DNA of 19,088 nt, from the NCBI GenBank assembly GCA_041164825.1, contig JBEAOO010000179.1, positions 1-19,088 of the forward strand, in the 5' to 3' direction. Below, piece after piece: positions 13,544 through 19,088 of this stretch. Source of the stretch: JBEAOO01 sp041164825 (lineage in GTDB: Bacteria > Pseudomonadota > Gammaproteobacteria > Burkholderiales > Burkholderiaceae_C). The number at the start of each line of letters is the position of its first letter. Position 1 is the stretch's first letter. Below the pieces are notes generated by a model. The model had not been told where the DNA came from. It saw nothing but the letters and a program-made list of their open reading frames with translations, and did not search any database. A program made the translations under genes and the position numbers.

Positions 13544-14317
13544 ATGAGTGCATTCAACGAAGAGCGCGTGCTGAGCGTGCATCACTGGACCGATCGGCTG
13601 TTCTCGTTCACCACCACGCGTGACACCAGCCTGCGCTTCTCGAACGGCCACTTCACGATGATCGGCCTGCGTGTCAACGACAAGCCGCTGCTGCGCGCCT
13701 ACAGCATCGTCAGTGCCAATTACGAAGAACACCTCGAATTCTTGAGCATCAAGGTGCAAGACGGCCCGCTGACCTCGCGCCTGCAGCACATCCAGGTGGG
13801 CGACAAGATCATCGTCGGCAAAAAGCCCACCGGCACGCTGCTGATCGACTACCTGAACCCGGGCAAGCGCTTGTACATGTTCTCGACCGGCACCGGCCTG
13901 GCCCCGTTCATGAGCGTGGTGCGCGACCCCGAGACGTATGAGAAGTTTGACGAAGTCATCTTGGTGCACGGCGTGCGCGAGGTGGCTGAGCTGGCCTACC
14001 ACGACCTGCTGAGCGATGAGCTGCACCGCCACGAGTTCCTGGGCGAGATGATCACCGAGAAGCTCAAGTACTACCCCACGGTGACCCGCGAGCCCTATAA
14101 AAACATGGGCCGCATCCCCGACCTGATCAACAGCGGCAAGCTGTTCACCGACCTCGGCGTGCCCTCCATCAACCCGGAAGAAGACCGCGTGATGATCTGC
14201 GGCAGCCCCGGCATGCTGCGCGACCTGAAGATTCTGCTGGAGCACCGCGGCTTCAAAGAGGGCAACACCACGCGCCCGGGCGACTTCGTGATTGAGCGCG
14301 CCTTCGCCGAGCAGTGA
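13544..14317 (+). CDS. fpr: Ferredoxin--NADP+ reductase
   Basis: A 257-residue soluble flavoprotein that exchanges electrons between NADPH and ferredoxin or flavodoxin, in many proteobacteria supporting oxidative-stress defence and iron-sulfur enzymes. FAD is held by RAYSIVS (51-57) and the GKKPTGTLL region (92-100). The NADP domain shows STGTGLAPFMS (114-124), then VHGVRE (141-146) and ICGSPGML (218-225). The C-terminus FVIERAFAEQ matches the bacterial FPR group that ends in a short extension after the aromatic or aliphatic residue stacking on FAD. The start MSAFNEERVLSVHHWTD fits the family, although no ribosome site is seen before the ATG. A strong terminator follows, so it is probably monocistronic. 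Confidence 0.95.
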   Translation: MSAFNEERVLSVHHWTDRLFSFTTTRDTSLRFSNGHFTMIGLRVNDKPLLRAYSIVSANYEEHLEFLSIKVQDGPLTSRLQHIQVGDKIIVGKKPTGTLLIDYLNPGKRLYMFSTGTGLAPFMSVVRDPETYEKFDEVILVHGVREVAELAYHDLLSDELHRHEFLGEMITEKLKYYPTVTREPYKNMGRIPDLINSGKLFTDLGVPSINPEEDRVMICGSPGMLRDLKILLEHRGFKEGNTTRPGDFVIERAFAEQ

Positions 14318-14355
14318 CCCCCAGCTGGCGCGCGCTGCGTGTCCAGCCACCGACA

Positions 14356-14382
14356 ACGACGCCCCAGGGCGTCGTTTTTTTT
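14356..14382 (+). terminator. Strong Rho-independent terminator of fpr
   Basis: ACGACGCC (14356-14363), loop CCAG, GGCGTCGT (14368-14375), followed by eight T (14375-14382). This is the cleanest terminator in the window. Confidence 0.93.
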
Positions 14383-14432
14383 CGCCTGTGGCTTGCCCTG
14401 CCACGTCTGCCTGCGAGACCGCGCAGCATCAC

Positions 14433-14438
14433 TAAACT
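14433..14438 (+). promoter_or_regulatory. Possible -10 box for the 5'-nucleotidase gene
   Basis: TAAACT lies about 64 bases before the start codon, after the fpr terminator, within CTAAACTGGCAC. Nearly the same 12-mer, CTAAACTGACAC, precedes the DUF4124 gene at 7606-7617. No convincing -35 is seen. Confidence 0.35.
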
Positions 14439-14501
14439 GGCACGAAAGTCGCTCAAGCTCAGCCACTGCAGCCGCCCCAGTTCACCCGAGGAGACCTTGT
14501 G

Positions 14502-16370
14502 ATGCCCACATCCCGATTCACCCTGTCCGCACGCCCCCTGCTCACCGCCTGTGCCGCCGCACTGCTGGCGTCCGGCTGCGCGCTGACCCCGGATACCCCG
14601 CAGCCGCTGACCCTGCGCGTGCTGCACATCAACGACCACCACTCCCACCTCGATGCCGACACCTTGCCGCTGCAACTGCCGCTGGCGAGCGGGAAAACCG
14701 AGTCGGTGTCGGCCGATTTCGGCGGCTTTCCGCGCGTGGTCAGCGCCATCCAGGCCCTGCGCGCCAGCGGCGGCCCGGTGCTGGCCATCCATGCGGGTGA
14801 TGCGGTGACGGGTGACCTCTACTTCAGCCTCACCGATGGTCAGGCCGATGCCGCCTTGATGAACCAGGTCTGCTTCGACAGCTTCACGCTCGGCAACCAC
14901 GAGTTCGACAACGGCGACGCCGGCCTGCGTCAGTTCCTCGGTTTTCTGCGCAGTGGCAGCTGCCACACGCCGGTGCTCAGCGCCAACACGCGCTTTGGCG
15001 AGGCCTCGCCACTGCACGCCAGCCGCGCGCCGGGCTGGGTGCAGCCGTCCACCGTGGTGACCGCGGGCGGCCAAAAAATCGGCTTGGTCGGCTTGACCAT
15101 TGCCGGCAAAACCATGAACGCCTCGCGACCCAGCCCCGGCACCGTGCTGGGCGACGAGTTGCAAGCCGCACAAGCCGAAATCGACCGCCTCACGGCCGCA
15201 GGCATCAACAAAATCATCGTCCAGGCCCACACCGGCTACGACTTCGACCTGGCCCTGGCCAAGCAGCTGCGCGGCGTGGACGTGATCGTGGGCGGTGACT
15301 CGCACACCCTGCTCGGCCCCGACACCATGAAGGGCCTGGGCCTCACCCCCGCCGGCCCCTACCCCACCCGCACGACCGACCGCGACGGCAAGCTCGTCTG
15401 CGTGGTGCAGGCCTGGCAATACAGCGGCGTGGTGGGCGAGCTCAGCATCAACTTCGACGCGCAAGGCGACGTCAGCAGCTGCAGCGGCACGCCCCACCTG
15501 CTGATTGGCGACACGCTGCGCAAGGGCAAAGACGTGTTGGCGGGCGCCGACCGCGATGCCGCGCTGGCGGCGATCCAGCAAAGCGGTGTGCTGCGAGTCA
15601 CCGCGCCCGATGCCGCCGCCGCTGCCGTGATGGCACCCTACTTGGCCCGCAAAACCCAGTTTGGCGCGCAGGTGGTGGGCCGGGCCGAGGCGCCGCTGTG
15701 CCTGCGCCGCGTGCCCGGCAGCAAACTCGACCGCAGCCGCTCAACGCTGGGCGATGTGTGCAACGCCGACCCGAGCGTGAACGCGCGCGGCGGCGATATT
15801 CAACAAATCGTGGCCGAGGCCTTTTTGCAGGGCGCGCGCGAGTTCTTTGCGGCCGATGTGTCGATCCAGAACGGCGGCGGTGTGCGCACCGATGTGCCCG
15901 CGGGGGATGTGACCGTCAAGCAGGTCTACACCGTGCTGCCGTTCAAAAACACGCTGGTGCAATTGCAGATGAGTGGCACTGAGCTGAAGGCCGCTCTGGA
16001 AGACGCACTCGACGGCGTGGTCGCCAAGAACAACAGCGGCGGCTATCCCTACACCGGCGGCCTGCGCTTTGCGGTGAACCTCAGCGCCGCCAAAGGCCAG
16101 CGCTTGAGCGCCCTGGAAGTGCGCATGGCCAACGGCAGCTATGCGCCGATCGACCCAGCCCGCAGCTACCGCATCGCTACCACCAACTTCCTGGCCGATG
16201 GCCAAGACTTCTACGGCACGCTCGCCACCATCAAAGGCGAGCGCCGCAGTGACGTGGGCCTCGACTACGCCGAGGTGCTGCTGCGCTACCTGCAGAAGCA
16301 GCCCGGCCAACAACTGCGCAAACTGCCCGTGGCCGACTACAGCACGCAGGCGTTTGTGGATGTGAATTGA
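14502..16370 (+). CDS. 5'-nucleotidase/metallophosphatase lipoprotein (UshA-like)
   Basis: A 622-residue exported enzyme that would dephosphorylate nucleotides outside the inner membrane. The N-terminus has a lipobox, LLASGC, with acylated Cys26, so it is probably a membrane-anchored lipoprotein rather than soluble like E. coli UshA. Metal ligands of the calcineurin-like domain are visible: Asp45/His47 in LHINDHHSHL, Asp100 in HAGDAVTGD, Asn132-His133 in LGNHEFD, His243 in QAHTGYD, and Asp266/His268 in GGDSHT. The C-terminal nucleotide-binding domain has NGGGVRTDVPAGDVT and VLPFKNTLVQLQMSGTELK. The ATG at 14502 is 8 bases from AGGAG; an adjacent GTG at 14499 is also possible. It could salvage nucleotides or phosphate. 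The exact substrate is uncertain within this family. Confidence 0.9.
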   Translation: MPTSRFTLSARPLLTACAAALLASGCALTPDTPQPLTLRVLHINDHHSHLDADTLPLQLPLASGKTESVSADFGGFPRVVSAIQALRASGGPVLAIHAGDAVTGDLYFSLTDGQADAALMNQVCFDSFTLGNHEFDNGDAGLRQFLGFLRSGSCHTPVLSANTRFGEASPLHASRAPGWVQPSTVVTAGGQKIGLVGLTIAGKTMNASRPSPGTVLGDELQAAQAEIDRLTAAGINKIIVQAHTGYDFDLALAKQLRGVDVIVGGDSHTLLGPDTMKGLGLTPAGPYPTRTTDRDGKLVCVVQAWQYSGVVGELSINFDAQGDVSSCSGTPHLLIGDTLRKGKDVLAGADRDAALAAIQQSGVLRVTAPDAAAAAVMAPYLARKTQFGAQVVGRAEAPLCLRRVPGSKLDRSRSTLGDVCNADPSVNARGGDIQQIVAEAFLQGAREFFAADVSIQNGGGVRTDVPAGDVTVKQVYTVLPFKNTLVQLQMSGTELKAALEDALDGVVAKNNSGGYPYTGGLRFAVNLSAAKGQRLSALEVRMANGSYAPIDPARSYRIATTNFLADGQDFYGTLATIKGERRSDVGLDYAEVLLRYLQKQPGQQLRKLPVADYSTQAFVDVN

Positions 16371-16409
16371 GCGACTGAGCACGCGCTCTCTGCGTCAAGC
16401 TGCGGCTCA

Positions 16410-16431
16410 GCCCCAGGGTGTTCCCTGGGGC
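16410..16431. other. Strong hairpin after the 5'-nucleotidase gene
   Basis: GCCCCAGGG (16410-16418), loop TGTT, CCCTGGGGC (16423-16431): a 9-bp GC stem 40 bp after the stop codon. No T tract follows on either strand. It may end transcription with Rho or protect the 3' end. Confidence 0.5.
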
Positions 16432-16454
16432 ATGTGCTCATGCGGTTTCCGAGC

Positions 16455-16484
16455 TTGGTCGGCCCGAGCGCTGCGACCTATGCT
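16455..16484 (+). promoter_or_regulatory. Possible promoter of metY
   Basis: TTGGTC (16455-16460), 18-bp spacer, TATGCT (16479-16484), 28 bases before the metY ATG. The -35 matches three of six consensus bases and the -10 four of six. Position after a hairpin and before a start with AGGAG supports it. Confidence 0.4.
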
Positions 16485-16512
16485 GATCGCCCCAACATCC
16501 AGGAGCAACAGC

Positions 16513-17823
16513 ATGGCCGACAACAGCGCGCGCGAACACTGGCGATTTGAGACCCTCTCGGTCCATGGCGGCTATTCGCCCGACCCGACCACGCGCGCCG
16601 TGGCGGTGCCCATCTACCAGACCGCCGCGTTCGCGTTTGACAGTGCCCAGCACGGCGCAGATTTGTTCGATCTCAAGGTGCCCGGCAACATCTACAGCCG
16701 CATCATGAACCCGACCAACGATGTGCTGGAGCAGCGCCTGGCCGCGCTCGAAGGCGGCATCGCAGCGCTGGCGTTGGCTTCGGGGCAGGCCGCGGTCACC
16801 TATTCGATCCTCACCATCGCCGAGGCCGGCGACAACATCGTCGCGTCGAGCGCGCTGTATGGCGGCACCTACAACCTGCTCGCCCACACGCTGCCGCAGT
16901 ACGGCATCACCACCCGCTTTGCCGACCACCGCCAGCCCGACTCGTTTGAAGCGCTGATCGACGACCAGACCAAGGCGGTGTTTGTGGAGAGCCTGGGCAA
17001 CCCGCAAGGCAACGTCACCGACATCGCGCGCATCGCCGAGGTGGCACACCGCCACGGCGTGCCACTGATCGTCGACAACACCGTGCCCAGCCCCTATCTG
17101 TGCCGCCCCTTCGAGCACGGCGCCGACATCGTCGTGCACTCGCTCACCAAGTACCTCGGCGGCCACGGCAACAGCATTGGCGGCGCCATTGTCGACAGTG
17201 GCAAGTTCCCGTGGGCCCAGCACAAAGCTCGCTTCAAGCGCCTGAACGAGCCCGATGTGAGCTACCACGGCGTGGTCTACACCGAGGCGCTGGGTGCCGC
17301 TGCCTACATTGGCCGCGCACGCGTCGTGCCCCTGCGCAACACGGGCGCCGCGCTCTCGCCCTTCAATGCCTTCTTGATCCTGCAGGGCATCGAGACCCTG
17401 CCGCTGCGCATGGACCGCATTGGCGAGAACACGCTGAAGGTCGCCCAGCACCTGCAGCGCCACCCCAAGGTGGCGTGGGTGAACTACGCCGGGCTCGAAG
17501 ACCACCCGGACCATGCGCTGGTCAACAAATACCTCTCGGGCCAGGCCTCGGGCCTGCTGACTTTTGGTCTCAAGGGCCCGGCCGGCGAAGGCCGCGAACG
17601 CGGGGCACGTTTTCTCGATGGGCTGCACCTGTTCACCCGCCTGGTCAACATTGGCGATGCCAAATCGCTGGCCACGCACCCGGCCTCCACCACGCACCGC
17701 CAGCTCTCGCCGGCCGAGCTGGAGCGCGCCGGGGTGTCGGAAGACACGGTGCGCCTGTGCGTCGGCATCGAGCACATTGACGATCTGCTGACCGATCTGG
17801 ACGCGGCGCTGGCCGAGGTCTGA
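16513..17823 (+). CDS. metY: O-acetylhomoserine aminocarboxypropyltransferase (sulfhydrylase)
   Basis: A cytoplasmic PLP enzyme that makes homocysteine directly from O-acetylhomoserine and sulfide, bypassing cystathionine. The 436-residue protein has NIYSRIMNPTNDVLEQRLAALE (59-80), GQAA phosphate-loop contacts (91-94), the cofactor aspartate in LIVDNT (Asp188), and Schiff-base Lys213 in HSLTKYLGGHGNSIGG. The insertion FPWAQHKARFKRLNEPDVSY and the late motif NIGDAKSLATHPASTTHRQL favour MetY over MetZ or cystathionine enzymes. Length fits MetY (about 430). The ATG at 16513 follows AGGAG by seven bases; the frame is open to 16432 but lacks family similarity there. Together with metC the genome would have both direct-sulfhydrylation and cystathionine routes. 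Use of succinyl- instead of acetylhomoserine cannot be excluded. Confidence 0.92.
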   Translation: MADNSAREHWRFETLSVHGGYSPDPTTRAVAVPIYQTAAFAFDSAQHGADLFDLKVPGNIYSRIMNPTNDVLEQRLAALEGGIAALALASGQAAVTYSILTIAEAGDNIVASSALYGGTYNLLAHTLPQYGITTRFADHRQPDSFEALIDDQTKAVFVESLGNPQGNVTDIARIAEVAHRHGVPLIVDNTVPSPYLCRPFEHGADIVVHSLTKYLGGHGNSIGGAIVDSGKFPWAQHKARFKRLNEPDVSYHGVVYTEALGAAAYIGRARVVPLRNTGAALSPFNAFLILQGIETLPLRMDRIGENTLKVAQHLQRHPKVAWVNYAGLEDHPDHALVNKYLSGQASGLLTFGLKGPAGEGRERGARFLDGLHLFTRLVNIGDAKSLATHPASTTHRQLSPAELERAGVSEDTVRLCVGIEHIDDLLTDLDAALAEV

Positions 17824-17945
17824 ACCGCTTCGCGGTCTTGATCAACAACAGTGCGGAAGGCGGCAACGGCCGTTTGCCGCAAGTTGCGAGCTTGGGCCAG
17901 AGGCCACTTCAGATTCGAAGGCTTCCGATTCGACGATCGGCGCGA

Positions 17946-18044
17946 GGGCGGCGACGGGCCGGGCCGATGTGCTGCGTGTCCCCCCGCCGGCCTGCGGCCG
18001 GCTCCTCCTTTACCTCCGCACATCGGCCCGGCCCATCACCGCCC
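17946..18044 (-). repeat. 99-bp palindromic element, type B
   Basis: Outer arms of about 27 bases start GGGCGGCGACGGGCC and end GGCCCATCACCGCCC. They pair except at two positions, and the inner 17 bases (GGGCCGGGCCGATGTGC and its complement) are perfect. The roughly 45-base core, read on the minus strand, is nearly the core of the type A element: AGGTAAAGG, CGGCCGCAGGCCGGCGG and GGACACG in the same order. Only the core is shared; the arms are unrelated to type A arms. Confidence 0.85.
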
Positions 18045-18094
18045 CTGCGAGCACCGCGGCTTGCCAACACTCGACAGGGCACCACCGATTCAGG

Positions 18095-18188
18095 GAGCGC
18101 TGTGCCGCGTTCGCTTTGCGCAGGTAAAGGGGGAGTCGGCCGCAGGCCGGCGGAGGACACGGAGCAAAGCGAATGCGGCACAGCGCTC
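18095..18188 (+). repeat. 94-bp palindromic element, type A, copy 2
   Basis: The 25-base arms pair at 24 positions, beginning GAGCGCTGTGCCGC and ending GCGGCACAGCGCTC, with one extra G/C pair outside. The 44-base core has the nested hairpin CGGCC-GCA-GGCCG. Same length as copy 1 at 9740-9833 with about six differences. It lies 50 bp from the type B element in the same intergenic region. Confidence 0.87.
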
Positions 18189-18304
18189 CGAGCTCCTGCC
18201 CAAGAACGCGTTTGCACCCGCTACTGACAGTCGCCCCTCTGGGGCCTGGCAATCGTGTGCCGTTGAAAACGATGAACACGTCCTGCCAAGCCGCTGAGCA
18301 CCAC

Positions 18305-19060
18305 TCATCGACCGGGCGAGGCGAGCGCCCGGTTCAGGCTCAGCCGCTGAGCCAGCGCATCAAACAACTGATCCGCCACCACCGCCAGCAGCCCCACCAA
18401 CACCGCACCCTGAATCACATAGGCGGTGTTGAAGCCGCTCAACCCCACGATGATGGGCAGGCCCAGCGTTTGGGCGCCCACGGTGGAGGCGATGGAGGCG
18501 GTGCCGATGTTGATGATGACCGACGTGCGCACGCCCGCCAGCAGCACCGGCGCGGCCAGCGGCAAGGCCACACGCGCGAAGGCCTGCGGCTCGCTCATGC
18601 CCAGCGCGCGGGCCACGGCCAGGGTGTCGGCCGGCACATTGCGCAGGCCGCTGAGCGCGCCTTGCGCCACCGGCAACACGCCGTACAAACACAGGGCCAC
18701 CACGGCCGGTGCATCGCCAAAGCCGATCAGCGGCGCGGCCACCGCCAACACCGCCACCGGCGGCCAGGCCTGGCTGATGGCCAGCACAGATTCGAGCAGC
18801 GGCGCAAACGCCCGTCCCCCCGGCCGGTTGACCGCCAGAGCCGCGCCCACGCCCAGCAGCACCGACAAGCTGCTGGAGATCAGCACGATGCGCAGGTGCG
18901 AGAGCAGCAGCGCGGCGAACGTGGCTTGGGTGTAGACGGGGCGATCCAGCTCGGGGAACCAGCGCGCAAACAGTGGCCCGCTGTGCGGCATGGCCAGCGT
19001 CAGGCTGAGCAGCAGCGAGAAGCTGATGACCAGCAAGGCATGGCGACGCATCGGCTTCAT
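18305..19060 (-). CDS. ABC transporter permease, glycine betaine/osmoprotectant type
   Basis: A 251-residue inner-membrane permease subunit of an ABC importer. Hydrophobic segments lie at about 8-24, 47-77, 88-114, 118-137, 166-192 and 212-232. The cytoplasmic ATPase-contact (EAA) loop is at about 145-170: DTLAVARALGMSEPQAFARVALPLA. SQAWPPVAVLAVAAPLIGFG and ASTVGAQTLGLPIIVGL resemble the OpuBB/YehW-type subunits for betaine, choline or related compounds. The ATG at 19058-19060 gives MKPMRRHALL; a second ATG is three codons on. The frame remains open to the window edge, so a longer N-terminus cannot be ruled out. The ATPase and binding-protein partners should lie beyond 19088. The substrate is inferred from family resemblance only. 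Confidence 0.85.
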   Translation of the reverse strand: MKPMRRHALLVISFSLLLSLTLAMPHSGPLFARWFPELDRPVYTQATFAALLLSHLRIVLISSSLSVLLGVGAALAVNRPGGRAFAPLLESVLAISQAWPPVAVLAVAAPLIGFGDAPAVVALCLYGVLPVAQGALSGLRNVPADTLAVARALGMSEPQAFARVALPLAAPVLLAGVRTSVIINIGTASIASTVGAQTLGLPIIVGLSGFNTAYVIQGAVLVGLLAVVADQLFDALAQRLSLNRALASPGR

Positions 19061-19088
19061 GGCGCGGGGTGCGCGGTCGGCGGGGACG

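Larger units (their letters stand above)
17824..18304. other. Intergenic repeat region between convergent metY and the ABC permease
   Basis: No gene is supported in these 481 bp. After metY come a small hairpin ACCGC-TTC-GCGGT (17824-17836) and GCGGCAA/TTGCCGC inverted repeats near 17860-17880. A block follows (from about 17878) that aligns with 9638 onwards near smpB/metC: CGCAAGTTGC, ATTCGAAG, GATCGG and GGGCCGGGCCGA occur in the same order. Then come the two palindromic elements annotated separately. Positions 18190-18304 hold only a 5-bp hairpin GCCCC-TCT-GGGGC (18233-18245). Confidence 0.6.

Noticed and set aside
16410..16431. Classical Rho-independent terminator after the 5'-nucleotidase gene
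   Set aside because: The 9-bp hairpin is strong, but no T tract follows on either strand, so it is recorded only as a hairpin.
16432..16512. N-terminal extension of metY
   Set aside because: The frame is open, but the ATG at 16513 has AGGAG at ideal spacing and gives the family-typical start; the upstream segment contains the likely promoter.
17838..18297. Overlapping open frames in the metY-permease intergenic region
   Set aside because: They arise from the inverted repeats, occur on both strands and encode low-complexity Arg/Ala/Pro sequence.

Overview
The window is high-GC, densely packed chromosomal DNA from a betaproteobacterium, most likely order Burkholderiales, family Comamonadaceae. 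The grounds are the rpsF-priB pair, a guaB-MFS-guaA cluster, a PhaR-type polyhydroxybutyrate regulator, the smpB/ratA/rnfH cluster and the style of the encoded proteins. The genus cannot be fixed by reading. No tRNA, rRNA, CRISPR array, integrase, transposase or phage gene was seen; nearly all genes are core housekeeping genes.

Layout. (1) 1-7441, minus strand: guaB, a TetA-like MFS transporter, guaA, thpR, tadA and ldcA run as a probable operon, with start-stop overlaps at the distal end. It is followed by rpsF-priB with its own promoter and a candidate S6:S18 autoregulatory leader. Two tandem hairpins, one with a U tract, separate guaB from the transporter and guaA. (2) 7619-8143, plus: a small exported DUF4124 protein divergent from guaB. 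(3) 8193-9491: rnfH and ratA (minus) diverge from smpB (plus) across a short intergenic region holding a perfect inverted repeat. (4) 9492-9896: a hairpin-rich region between the convergent smpB and metC. (5) 9897-13206, minus: phaR, rimO and metC. (6) 13544-17823, plus: ferredoxin-NADP reductase with a strong terminator, a lipoprotein 5'-nucleotidase, and an O-acetylhomoserine sulfhydrylase. (7) 17824-18304: a second repeat region. (8) 18305-19060, minus: a permease of an osmoprotectant-type ABC importer running towards the window edge.

How the genes work together. guaB and guaA are the two steps from IMP to GMP, and the interposed transporter is probably co-expressed with guaA. thpR and tadA are RNA-directed enzymes and ldcA recycles peptidoglycan. 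rpsF, rimO, smpB and ratA all act on the ribosome. metC and metY both handle sulfur amino acids with PLP.

The most unusual content is not coding. Two intergenic regions, both just downstream of a Cys/Met PLP gene, carry a family of roughly 94-99 bp palindromic elements. Two copies (9740-9833 and 18095-18188) are near-identical. A third (17946-18044) has the same core in reverse orientation but entirely different arms, which nevertheless still pair with each other. A half-element lies at 9692-9719. In addition, the last codons of smpB lie in a 46-bp hairpin-forming sequence that is repeated exactly 94 bp further on. All repeats were found by eye, so mismatch counts should be treated as hand alignments.
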